From Mesostigma viride (taxonomy: Eukaryota > Streptophyta > Mesostigmatophyceae > Mesostigmatales > Mesostigmataceae), in assembly GCA_009746045.1 (NCBI GenBank), contig RPFO01000080.1, forward strand, positions 4,528,481-4,550,531: a stretch of 22,051 bases of DNA, given 5' to 3'. Positions within the stretch are counted from its first letter, which is position 1; each line of letters begins with the position of its first letter. The notes under the pieces are model-generated. The model saw only the letters and a list, made by a program, of their open reading frames with translations, was not told the DNA's origin and made no database searches. Below are positions 8,747 to 22,015 of this stretch, in pieces. A program made the position numbers and the translations under genes.

Positions 8747-9780
8747 TCAATCACTGCCATATCGAAGAAGACGACGGTGCCTTGACTGCCGGTAGTGTGC
8801 CCCACGGATGCCATAAGATGCAAAGCTGCGCTGCAGTGGCAACGGCGCCACCCTGCTGTGCGATGTGCCCTGTCCGTAGTCAGGCACATTCGTTGTTTCA
8901 ACATATGGGGCTTGCATGCTTGATTGCATCGTGCACGCCGCCTTTATGGATTGCGGATTTGGCCAAAACTGCTGCACCACGGTGACCCTACGGGACCCAT
9001 CCGTCTTGAGAACAGATGTGGGGCAGGCGATATAGGGGAGAGACATGGACTTATGGAACTCAGCCGTGCAGCGCCCGCCAGATCCCAGTGTCCATGCATG
9101 ACCTGACGCATCCTGCCCACCCGCCCGCGATAAACCCACGCGGTGCCTGCATGGAGGCGTAGCCCTCGGCGATGCCACCCGCACGGCTGTCAAACTGGTG
9201 GAGCATGTGCTCTGGTGGTGTCAGCCAGTGCATGGGAGAACCTGGCACAGGTACGGCCTCCAGGGACGTCAAACTCGTGGCGATATCCTCCGACGGGCAG
9301 GTCTGCTTACGGTGCGTAATCTTCACGACCTTCGCTGGCAGCCCTCCGAGCCCGCGGGGTCTGCCGCGACTTGACATCGGCCGCCAGCATCCCCTGGAGC
9401 TTCATCGTGTCAAAAAAGACCCATCCCAGGGGGCTGTCGGTCGAGGCGTTCCCCTCCCGCCCATCGACCCCACGAAGCCCCTGTGCAAGCTCCTCGTTGA
9501 AATACGATCCCACACGGCCCTTGCTGGAATCTTCCCGCGCGTGCACGCCAGGTGGGTTGAGGTGGAACACGTTGAAGCTCCCGGTCGCGTCGATCGTGAC
9601 GACGTGACTCCGGCTGGGACGCCATCGAGAAGAGCAGCCAGCCGTCCCACCGCTGCCGTCCGACCAGGAAAGGGAGCACCCAAAAGGGGTTCCTGCAGGG
9701 CTGCGCCGTGAGGCTCCCGCCTGCGCGCCACGTGGCGTAACCAGCATCACCCTCCGCCACGTCGTGACTCGTCGTCGTCC
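8747..9780 (-). pseudogene. 3' part of the glycosyltransferase-like gene, read through several frame changes
   Basis: Reading downstream from the preceding entry, coding-like blocks continue in different frames: FLVGRQRWDGWLLFSMASQP (about 9610-9680), VVTIDATGSFNVFHLNPPG and GSYFNEELAQGL (about 9500-9606), GWVFFDTMKLQGMLAADV, KVVKITHRKQTCPSEDI (about 9280-9330), PMHWLTPPEHMLHQFD, then PYIACPTSVLKTDG and RVTVVQQFWPNPQSIKAA (about 8965-9035). The GRxxWD...L and IDAT...FHxN blocks recur near the C-terminus of a family of nucleotide-sugar glycosyltransferases. The VTVVQQFW.NPQSI block resembles the beginning of another glycosyltransferase fold, so a truncated second domain is possible. Junctions need one-base shifts and lack convincing introns, so either the gene is decaying or the sequence has indel errors. 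The last frame stops at 8747-8749. Confidence 0.45.
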
Positions 9781-11488
9781 ATGCAAAACGCGGGCCGGTT
9801 GAAGATGAAGTAATCCATGCCATGGACGCCGTGCAGAAACGTCTCTGGTGCTGAGACCAAGTCTAGCAGTCCCGCCCGCCAGTGCTCCTCGATGGCTGCA
9901 CCCTGCGGCGACAGCTCATCCTTAGAAGCCTGGTCAGCACTCTCCAAACCACCCATCCCCGCAGCGGAATAGTCGGGCACAGTGAATTCAGCGCTCCCTG
10001 CCACATCCCATCCCTCCTCGTAGGCTCCCCCCACCGCTGTCTCTGACTTTGACGCCTGGCCCCACGCCCCATCAAAGCCAGCCCCGCGAGCATGCTGCCG
10101 GAATCGCTGGTAGCTTGCCAGGTGGCGGGGGAGGCCCCCCACGATGTCCATGCGCTGTCCCACGGCGAAGAAGCGGGGAAAGAGGCCGCTGGCCGACGTC
10201 ACAAACGGCCCGATGTCCTCCGGGAGCACGATATCTGAATTGACCATCATGAGCACGGGGGAGGAAGGCCTGGCCTCGGTGATGCCTCGATTAAAGACAC
10301 ACTGGACGGTGGGCACCCCTGGGACGACCGACGGTCGAAAGCAGGATGGGTCGGTCAGCGGGATGCACTTTAGGCGCGCTGGCCCCTGGTGCAGCCTCCC
10401 ACCGCTCCCTGGGGATGGGCCGTCGGCTGCCCAGGCGCGGCTGCTGCCGCCACGGGTCCCTGCAGGGACATGGCAGACCGGGTGGGACGCCCAGCCGCTG
10501 TCGCCGGTGGGCACCCGGGTGCAGGCGGTGGGCCCCGACGTGTCCGATGGGGGAGCGCACTCAGGGTTCTGCGCTGGGCGAGACACCCCGCTGGCCTTCC
10601 TGTTGCCGGGTGGGGTTGATGCCCCCCCCCGGCTGCTGTAATCACCGTATGGGTCCGTGCCGGCGTCAGCCACGCCTCCATCGAGGTCATCACTGTACCT
10701 GTCAAATCCCTTGCTGCTGGGGCTGGATGTTCGGGTCGAGGGAGCCAGGTTGGCGGCCCAGCTCCACTCCAGGAGGGTTTCGCACACACAGGGGTGTGAC
10801 GCCAGCAGCGTTATGGACTCGACCGACGGCTGCAGCAGCCAGCTGGCGACCGCGTTGTGCACGATTAACATGCGGCTACATGTGCTCACGTTGTAGGAGG
10901 TGGGGATACCCATATTTTCCGCCCTCCTGTCGCATGAAGGACCGCCAGGGGGGCACAGGGATCCCATCTCAACTCCGTCATCGGGAGGATCATCGCCAAG
11001 ACGCGCAGGCTCGCCACCCTGCTGCTCGTGCCTGCGCGCCAGCTTAAAGGACTCCCAGTCCCCATCTACTCTATGTCGGGAAGTATCGTGAAAATTGATA
11101 CCGGGGTGCGTCTGGCCCCGTTTGCCATGCTACGCCGAGCGCCTCGCCCATTTTGGCCAAGTAACGGATAGTCATTGCTCTCAGATCCATAGTTCAAGAA
11201 GTGTCGGCCCTCGGTGAGCCCGGACGACGTGCCGGCATCCACCTCATCGCATCCGAAGATATCTTCTTGGCGCCGTGTTGCTGCCAGTTCCTCCCATGCA
11301 GATACGACATCTTTCCACGCAGGGCAGAACCCGTCATTCCCAAGAGGTAATCCGCCTTGCTGCTCGCGTGGAAGTTGAGCCCACTCTTGCTGATAACCAG
11401 TTACAAGGTAAACCAACAGCATACACAGGTGAAAAGCTAGGAGAAGATAGCTTTGCCCCCGTTGACGGCAGCATGGATGGGAGCTCAT
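9747..11488 (-). CDS. Putative Golgi-type glycosyltransferase, 5' two exons
   Basis: Exon 1 (11488-11070) starts with a short cytoplasmic-like tail containing CC, then one hydrophobic segment at residues 14-31, which gives type II signal-anchor topology with a stem region. A GT-AG intron (11069-10876, 194 nt) joins in phase to exon 2, giving ILPDID-R-MLIVHNAVASWLLQPSVESITLL. The NAVASW..Q....I.LL block is typical of the start of a glycosyltransferase fold. Later come PVLMMVNSDIVLPEDIGPF (NSD probably in place of the sugar-nucleotide DxD), FPRFFAVGQRMDI and GMDYFIFNRPAF, after which the frame is lost (stop 9747-9749). Between the first and second blocks lies a low-complexity Ser/Pro/Gly insert of about 150 residues. 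Family-level function (transfer of a sugar in the secretory pathway) is inferred; donor and acceptor are unknown. The start was chosen because it gives an anchor immediately. Confidence 0.5.
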
Positions 11489-12398
11489 CTAGAAGTGCGC
11501 GAAGTTTACCGTGACTACATCACCCGGCACATGTATGCTTGCTCAAAACGAGTGCTTGTTCAACGCGGGTGGCCAATTCGCCAACACCCGGGACCACGTC
11601 AACTGAAGACCTTCTGTTGCTAGCCTATGTGACCGCCTAACCGGTTCGCACAAGAATGCCTCCTGCTGATCATTCTTCTGCAAAAGTACCTCGTCGACAG
11701 CGATGGTATCGTTTTCTTGCTTGGGGGCAGAAAAGGGCATCTGTCAGTAATTCAGTGCGTTCATTCCCACGCCGGTTGGGCACCCGAAAAGGGCACCACT
11801 GCAAAACGAGGTGTACACACTTAGTACATCTGGATCCCGAAATCCCTCACTGAAGCCATGCTGCCCTTTACTAATGCTGATCTTGAGTTGAGTCGAGTTT
11901 ATTCCCGCGCCGGTTGTCCGACAGGGTTATATAATGCCGATATGCGTAGTTCGCTGTATTATCCAGTGGGGTGGTTTTACCGGATTAGGATACATTTTTT
12001 TGTTTAGGATACATTTGATGCACTGTGCAGTTTTCAGATGTGTTTGAGGGGGTTGATTGCGCCTAACATGCATTTTATTGAAGCAATGAGTTTCCCAAGA
12101 TATACATGATATAAACTAAGACAATTGACCCATTAAGGCAATGAGACAACATCAATAAGACAACATATGCCAATTGAATAAGACAACTCAACCTTACAGG
12201 ACGTTGGGCCATCATACGTCCGGAATAATTGTCTCACTTATTACATAACCAAACTTTTTGAGGGATCGCCATGGTTGCATGGTTTCCACACATGCGCCCT
12301 GCACTCATGTGCATCAAAGGTGTTGCGTCTAGTGCCAACTCAGTGTCAAAGAACTGATTCAATCATATTTCCCGTGTGGCCATGAAGGCCCACATGAG
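11489..12398. other. Intergenic region between two minus-strand genes; no supported gene
   Basis: Includes the presumed promoter side of the glycosyltransferase-like gene and the 3' flank of the zinc-finger gene. Two related short segments, ttcattcccacgccggttg (11760) and ttattcccgcgccggttg (11899), form an imperfect dispersed repeat, and agacaa-type motifs recur near 12118-12190. Only short ORFs without motifs are present. From about 11950 to 12240 the DNA is AT-rich. Confidence 0.5.
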
Positions 12399-15179
<2,781 letters not shown>

Positions 15180-15328
15180 AGTTCCCGTGGCTAGTGCCCA
15201 TCACCTTCCACCTTGAGCGAAGTCACGAATTCAAGCGCGAAGTGCATTTGAATCAAGCGGGAACTGGGTGACACTGCTTGAAGACGTGCAGCTCCAAGGC
15301 ATGCAAATGATGCAATGTATCAAAGATA

Positions 15329-16350
15329 CGATACGCAAAGTTCAGGTGTTCAGGTGAAGCCGTGAAGACGTGAAGCCGTGAAGCCGTGAAGACGTGGTGA
15401 AGACAGGTGAAGACGTGGTGAAGACGTGAAGACGTGAAGACGTGAAGACGTGAAGACGTGAAGACACGATACGGCAAGTTCAGGTGAAGTTCAGGTGTTC
15501 AGGTGAAGCCGTGAAGACGTGAAGACGTGAAGCCGTGAAGCCGTGGTGAAGACAGGTGAAGACGCGGTGAAGACGTGAAGACGTGAAGACGTGAAGACGT
15601 GAAGACGTGAAGACACGATACGGCAAGTTCAGGTGAAGTTCAGGTGTTCAGGTGAAGCCGTGAAGACGTGAAGCCGTGAAGCCGTGAAGACGTGGTGAAG
15701 ACAGGTGAAGACGCGGTGAAGACGTGAAGACGTGAAGACGTGAAGACGTGAAGACGTGAAGACACGATACGGCAAGTTCAGGTGAAGTTCAGGTGTTCAG
15801 GTGAAGCCGTGAAGACGTGAAGCCGTGAAGCCGTGAAGACGTGGTGAAGACAGGTGAAGACGCGGTGAAGACGTGAAGACGTGAAGACGTGAAGACGTGA
15901 AGACGTGAAGACACGATACGGCAAGTTCAGGTGAAGTTCAGGTGTTCAGGTGAAGCCGTGAAGACGTGAAGCCGTGAAGCCGTGAAGACGTGGTGAAGAC
16001 AGGTGAAGACGCGGTGAAGACGTGAAGACGTGAAGACGTGAAGACGTGAAGACGTGAAGACACGATACGGCAAGTTCAGGTGAAGTTCAGGTGTTCAGGT
16101 GAAGCCGTGAAGACGTGAAGCCGTGAAGCCGTGAAGACGTGGTGAAGACAGGTGAAGACGCGGTGAAGACGTGAAGACGTGAAGACGTGAAGACGTGAAG
16201 ACGTGAAGACACGATACGGCAAGTTCAGGTGAAGTTCAGGTGTTCAGGTGAAGCCGTGAAGACGTGAAGCCGTGAAGCCGTGAAGACGTGGTGAAGACAG
16301 GTGAAGACGCGGTGAAGACGTGAAGACGTGAAGACGTGAAGACGTGAAGA
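15329..16350. repeat. 149-bp higher-order satellite built from gtgaagacg nonamers
   Basis: The marker cgatacg recurs at 15329, 15467, 15616, 15765, 15914, 16063 and 16212. After a divergent first interval of 138 bp, five intervals are exactly 149 bp and almost identical. Within each unit the 9-mer gtgaagacg alternates with gtgaagccg and a ttcaggtgaagttcagg block. The array fills most of the spacer between the two divergent genes. The 15180-15328 flank holds nothing recognisable. Confidence 0.95.
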
Positions 16351-16409
16351 CAAGTTGCAGCACTCAGCCGCAGCAGTCGCACGCAGGTAGAAACGATAAT
16401 TTGTTTGAA

Positions 16410-16863
16410 TCTGTCAAGACCCCATCGAATGTAAAACAGGTTTTTCGTAAAGAAATCCGATGTGTGGGCGGGCTTTACATAGTTGCGATTTCTGGCCTGC
16501 GATTTCTGGCCTGCGCTGGTTGTCTCTTTTATAGTGCTTCTGCCCAAGCACTACCGGCTGTAAAACAGTATACTTCTTGAAGAAATCAGTTGGGGCTTTG
16601 TTGGGCGTCACATTTGACCGGTGGGCGGAGTTTCCTGCTTCTGTGAAGGCGCCATCGAATGTAGATCAGTAGATTTTCTAAAGAAATCTGAGGTGTGGGC
16701 GGGGCCTTTATTGCTTGTGTCCATCCACCACCGGATGTAGAACAGTAGACTTATTGAAGAAAACAGTTTGGGGCTTTGTTGGGCGCCACATTTGAGCGGT
16801 GGGCGGGGTTTCTTGCTTCTGTCCAAGCACCACCGGGTGTAATACAGTAGATTTCCTATTAAC
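16410..16863 (+). promoter_or_regulatory. Repeated leader/promoter module upstream of the transposase-like gene
   Basis: A roughly 35-bp motif of the form tctgtccaagcaccaccgg followed by tgtaaaacagtagattt recurs at 16410, 16539, 16640, 16716 and 16818; the last copy runs to within about 15 nt of the ATG at 16864. GC-box-like gtgggcgg lies at 16464, 16621, 16695 and 16799. Copies starting near 16423 and 16653 are 230 bp apart and extended. A TATA-like ttttata is at 16527-16533. Promoter function is inferred from position; subterminal transposase-binding repeats are an alternative. Confidence 0.5.
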
Positions 16864-19800
16864 ATGGATGAAGAATGGGATGTGCCAGACCTGGTGGATT
16901 CGGATGCGAGTTCTGAAGCTAGTTGGGGCGTAGATTCTGACGGCTCTGACGACGACCTGCTTCACACGGAAATGGGGCCCGGCACGTCTTCCTCTCGAGC
17001 GAAGCGCAGTGGGAAGAAAGATGGCGCCCGGCTTCTCGCCTCCAAATTGAAGTCCGTTGACAAGGACATCGCCAAGGCCAGGAAGTGCGGTCCGACTTGT
17101 GGGGAGCATTGCCTCGAGAAGGTGGGCACCTTACTTACCGATACCAGGTCGTGGACTGCCTTTCGAGAGTACCTGTACAACCAAACGGACCAGCAGCGCA
17201 TGGCCTCCCTTTGCGACGTGATCCGGTCGGCCGGCGTGGGCAACATCGAGGTAGAATCCCCTGCCGACGGTGGCCGTTACAAGAAGTACATCATTACCGG
17301 CCCTTTACACGTGGACGTGGTGATTGCGGGGTGCATGTACACCGTCACCGGTTGTGCATCTGCCATCCGGAAGATGGCCGGCGTTACCCGGGCGACTTGG
17401 AACAATCTGGTGGCGTCGGTCGTGTCGGCGAAAGAGTATTTCCTGACCGTGCATCCCAACGACCTAGCGACTTTCGGTGTTGGTCTGGAGCACGCACCAC
17501 CTGAGCGTGATGCTCGGGGGCGTTCGGAGGTTGGCGAACACGCAGCAATGTGGATGCACGAGTTGGTGCAGCAGATCGCAGACCATGACCCGACTCATGC
17601 TGGCGTTGTCTTCATGGACGTCATGTCCATCAAGGAGATGCACGCCATGTACGTTGAAGACGTGGTGGCAGAAGCGGGGGAAGGGGCCAAGGTGCTAGGC
17701 TACAACGCATTCTACCGCATCTGGCGCACCTACTGCAAAGGCGACTACTTCCCAGGGCAGAGGAGCCCGAAGGTGGTGGTATGCCCGCACAACAAGAGCA
17801 CCGGTCACTGCGCGGACTGCGTGGAACTGCGCATGCGGCGCCGCGGTGCTTCAACTGAGGCACAACGGCAGTACGTCGACAACCAAATCAAGCAGCATGT
17901 CGCTCTGGCCTGGTTTACCCGCCAGAACTATTGGTTGAGGCGCGAGCTTGCCTGCGCGATGGTGGCCGCTATGTTGACGGCCATTTTGTCGATCAACCTC
18001 GACAAGCTGGATCACGCCAAGACATACTGGCCGAAGCTGGTGGGGGGGCCCGACTCATGGGGCAGCTATGCAGGTGGCATGATGCCGTTCTCGCTCTTCT
18101 GTGCGGCCGTCCATGGGTACAAGGCGATGTGGTTCATCGTTCTCGCATGGGTCCTCATGACCGACAACCTCTCCGGCAGTGTCACCGTCACGATGCTGAT
18201 GCACATCCTGGCGCAGTTGATGAGGGACCAGCCATGGAGGAGGGCGGGGCTGCCGCACATGCCCAGGTGTTTGTGCCTGCAACTGGACGGTGGGAGTGAA
18301 AACCGGAATCACACCGTCTTACTGTTTGCATGGTGGCTCGTACACGTTGGCTTCTTCGACGTCGTCGAAATGCACCGCATGCTCGTGGGCCACACGCACG
18401 CCGACCCAGATCAGAAATTCGGCGTGCTTGTGGCCTACATGAGACACGCTGTGGCGGGGGGGCCTAGCTTCGTGCACAAGTACCCAACTTTGGAGAGCTG
18501 GGTGGCGGCCATAGAAGAGGCATTCCGTCAGCCTAGTGGTGCAGCTGCGAACTGCAACTCGACCGTCCCCGCTGGCACGGAGGTCAAGGTATTGGGGGTC
18601 GCTTACGATGTCAGGAACTTTCTCACTCCGTTGCAGCGCGAGTCGTTTGCCGGTTGGTGCAGCACAGTAGATTGGATGACCGGTAGGGAGGATCAGGTTA
18701 TCAAGGTCACCAGGGTGCGTGGTGATGTCGTGCAGCCTGCGTGCAGCGAGGCGCAGCCGGCGCACGGAGGGGCGGCGCCATCGGTGCGCGGCGGGGCGGC
18801 AGCGGCGGCGCAGCCGGCACGCGGCGGGGCGGGGCAGTCAGCGGGCAGCGGGGCGGCGCTGCCGGTGCGCGGCGGGGCGGGGCAGTCGACGGGCGGCGGG
18901 GCAGGGCCGTCGACGGGCGGCGGGCCAGCGGTGCTGCCGGCGCGCGCGGGCGGCGGGGCGGGGCAGTCGGCGCGCGGGGGGCCAGCGGCGCTGCCGGCGC
19001 GCGTGGGCGGCGGGGCGGGGCTGTCGACGGGCGGCGGGGCGGGGCAGTCGACGGGCGGCGGGGCAGGGCCGTCGGCGTGCGGGGGGCCAGCGGTGCTGCC
19101 GGCGCGCGTGGGCGGCGGGGCGGGGCTGTCGACGGGCGGCGGGGCGGGGCAGTCGACGGGCGGCGGGGCAGGGCCGTCGGCGTGCGGGGGGCCAGCGGTG
19201 CTGCCGGCGCGCGTGGGCGGCGGGGCGGGGCTGTCGACGGGCGGCGGGGCGGGGCAGTCGGCGTGCGGGGGGCCAGCGGTGCTGCCGGCGCGCGTGGGCG
19301 GCGGGGCGGGGCTGTCGACGGGCGGCGTGGCGGGGCAGTCAGCGCGCGGGGGGCCAGCGGCGCTGCCGGCGCGCGTGGGCGGCGGGGCGGGGCTGTCGAC
19401 GGGCGGCGGGGCGGGGCAGTCGACGGGCGGCGTGGCGGGGCGGTCGGCGTGCGGGGGGCCAGCGGCGCTGCCGGCGCGCGTGGGCGGCGGGGCGGGGCTG
19501 TCGACGGGCGGCGGGGCGGGGCAGTCGACGGGCGGCGGGGCAGGGCGGTCGGCGTGCGGGGGGCCAGCGGCGCTGCCGGCGCGCGTGGGCGGCGGGGCGG
19601 GGCTGTCGACGGGCGGCGGGGCGGGGCAGTCGACGGGCGGCGGGGCAGGGCCGTCGGCGCGCGGGGGGCCAGCGGCGCTGCCGGCGCGCGTGGGCGGCGG
19701 GGCGGGGCTGTCGACGGGCGGCGGGGCGGGGCAGTCGACGGGCGGGGGGCCAGCGGTGCTGCCGGCGCGCGTGGGCGGCGGGGCGGGGCTGTCGACGGGC

Positions 19801-21528
19801 GGCGGGGCGGGGCAGTCGGCGTGCGGGGGGCCAGCGGTGCTGCCGGCGCGCGTGGGCGGCGGGGCGGGGCTGTCGACGGGCGGCGGGGCGGGGCCGTCGG
19901 CGCGCGGGGGGCCAGCGGCGCTGCCGGCGCGCGTGGGCGGCGGGGCGGGGCTGTCGACGGGCGGCGTGGCGGGGCAGTCGGCGCGCGGGGGGCCAGCGGC
20001 GCTGCCGGCGCGCGTGGGCGCCGGGGCGGGGCTGTCGACGGGCGGCGGGGCGGGGCAGTCGACGGGCGGCGGGGCAGGGCGGTCGGCGTGCGGGGGGCCA
20101 GCGGCGCTGCCGGCGCGCGTGGGCGGCGGGGCGGGGCTGTCAACGGGCGGCGGGGCGGGGCAGTCGACGGGCGGCGGGGCAGGGCCGTCGGCGTGCGGGG
20201 GGCCAGCGGCGCTGCCGGCGCGCGTGGGCGGCGGGCCGGCGCAGCTGGCATGCGGCGGGGCGGGGCTGTCGACGGGCGGCGGGGCGGGGCAGTCGACGGG
20301 CGGCGGGGCAGGGCGGTCGGCGTGCGGGGGGCCAGCGGCGCTGCCGGCGCGCGTGGGCGGCGGGGCGGGGCTGTCGACGGGCGGCGGGGCGGGGCAGTCG
20401 ACGGGCGGCGGGGCGGGGCAGCCGGCGCGCGGCGGGCCGGAGGCGCAGCCGGCGGGCGGCGGAGCGGCACAGCCGGTGCCTGAAAAACGCGGTCGCTCAA
20501 TGAAGGTGCACCACGCCGTCTTCTTCCAGGTACAGGGCAACGCAGAGACCTGGTTGTCCTACCGGACCACGGAGTCCCAAAAGACGCCGTGGCAGCCCGC
20601 GGGGACTCGACAGGAAGGCGCGCCACGGTGCGGGAAGGCGATGACACAGCCTTACAAGTTTGATGCGGAGGGGCGGCCGCTGTTTGGCGTCCGACTTGTG
20701 GATCCAGACCGCATTCCGATGTTGCAGGACACCCCAGCCTTCGCACCATTGAACATGGAGTTTCTGGGGAAGGAGCTGGAGTCGATCAAAACAAGGGTCG
20801 AGAAGTTGCCCCATGGCATCTGGCAGTGGTACTTTCCGCCCGACACCATCAAGCCAAACGAGGCCTTTTTCGCAAAAGTCCCACATGCCCCTGAGGAGGT
20901 GCCTGAGGAGTGGCGCCCTTTGCCGTGGCCATCTCGCGCGGACATCTCCGCCCTGCGTGAGCACGATGCAGCGCCTGAACCACCACCGACGCAAGAAGAG
21001 CACTTCATGGCGTTGGTCGACGCAGAGGCGGTGCGCGTCACCCCGCTGGTAGACCGAGTTCTTCATGATGGCCACACACAGCAGGAATGGGCGGCAGAAG
21101 ACAGGGCCATGACAGCCAAGGTCGCTTACTTGAAGCGCATGCAAGGCGTTGAGAAAGGCTCCGCTGTTCTATACTGGCACCCTTCAGCTGGTATTCTCTG
21201 CAACTCGAAGCTCACGTGGACTCCAGTCCTCTTTTGGCATCATCAAGGAGGTGGTTGCGAAGGAGGATGGCGGCCAACCTTCTATTGAGCTCTTTGTATA
21301 CCGCGCTAAGCATTGGCGTGACACGTGGCACCCGTGGAACCCAGACATTGCGCAATGGCCCCATCCGCCAACCACTGCGGCGCACACGGTGATCATCACC
21401 CGTAGCGTCAGACCTCGTCTTGACACAAGTGGTGGGCAAGCGAGGTCAGCCGCCCCATGCAGTCTCCTTGGGTGCGAACAAAAAAGCTCACCAAGGAGTG
21501 CCTAAAGGCGCTGAAGGAGGTGCCCTGA
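16864..21528 (+). CDS. DUF7869-like putative transposase with long Gly/Ala/Pro repeat insert
   Basis: One uninterrupted frame of 1474 codons (16864-21288). Residues 1-35 are highly acidic; about 45-70 are basic (AKRSGKKDGARLL, nuclear-localisation-like). Cysteines C75/C79/C83 and a CPH...HCADC cluster (C307-C319) may bind zinc. The diagnostic block is LQLDGGSENRN (D475), then WWLV..GFFDVV.MHRMLVGHTHADPDQKFG (H510, D514, D516), which resembles the DUF7869 family, thought to be an RNase-H-fold transposase-like domain; FMDVM (D252) may supply the first acidic residue. Residues about 620-1205 are the repeat insert. The C-terminal part (YKFDAEGRPLFGVRLVD, VLYWHPSAG) is unrecognised. At about 21232 the conserved-looking sequence moves frame at TTTT (FGIIKEVVAKEDGGQPSIEL, HWRDTWHPWNPDIAQWPHPP) and again near 21425 (KKLTKECLKALKEVP, stop 21526-21528), so the true C-terminus probably extends past 21288. 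DNA transposition is inferred, not shown. Confidence 0.6.
18880..20440 (+). repeat. GC-rich hierarchical coding minisatellite (24-bp modules in 81/105-bp units)
   Basis: Sixteen units each begin with LPAR and continue as GGGAG(L/Q/P/R)S-type octapeptides. Most units are 35 or 27 residues, differing by one 8-residue (24-bp) module; unit 15 carries an extra PAQLACGG. Every length is a multiple of three, so the host frame survives. The array is nearly stop-free in other frames on both strands, which explains long antisense ORFs rich in PAPP or RRPSTAPP. GC content is extreme and gtcgac recurs in most units. Confidence 0.95.
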
Positions 21529-22015
21529 CGCGGACACCCGTCGTGAAGTGGCAAGATGCTGAATGCTCGAAGGGCATCGTCGGCATGGCGAAGGCATGCT
21601 GGGAAGGCATAAGGCTGCAAGGTCAGAGTGGCAGCCGCAACCTCGTAGGGCAAGTCGTGTGTCATTGGCGTCGGAGCGTGTGACATCCGCGGACGGTCGC
21701 ACCGAAAGCCGGGACGGCAAGGTACCATGGTCGTGTGCTGTTGTCGACACGCAAAACGACATGGTAGCCATGTACTGGGGTTGCCGGGTTCGTTGGGAGG
21801 AGGACGCGGTTTCTTGTGGTGCCTCTCCACGAGCTGGAGGCACAGATCTGCGGTGCCCCGGTGTGGTCGTCCCTGCGTTGCAAGCGCCGGATATCACCCT
21901 GGCCGAGGCTCGATTGCGCGAGATAGGTTCCCCCAGCGACGATGTGGCGGAGAACAACAACGCAGGCGCCTCCCGGCGTCGGAAGCGAGCGCTCATCCTT
22001 GCCGATGAACGATGA
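21529..22015 (+). other. Coding-like sequence downstream of the transposase, in two frames
   Basis: One frame reads TRTPVVKWQDAECSKGIVGM and VGQVVCHWRRSV (stop near 21683); the next frame then reads VPWSCAVVDTQNDMVAMYWG and ends RRRKRALILADER at 22015. Both use C/G-ending codons and look protein-coding, but no family is recognised. They may be a frameshifted continuation of the transposase-like protein, a separate exon, or another gene of the same element. The final 36 bp are a gacgac-type repeat. Confidence 0.3.

Noticed and set aside
15329-16350. CRISPR array
   Set aside because: Units are contiguous tandem copies with no unique spacers, no cas genes are present, and the context is eukaryotic.
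16560-16600. Heat-shock-element-like cttcttgaag in the leader repeats
   Set aside because: Only one copy has two good alternating pentamers; the other copies diverge at those bases.
18693-20749. Long minus-strand ORFs (615 and 680 codons) and extra plus-strand ORFs (594 and 580 codons) over the GC-rich array
   Set aside because: They exist because the 24-bp modules lack stop codons in most frames; they have no domains, and the host frame alone continues into non-repetitive protein on both sides.
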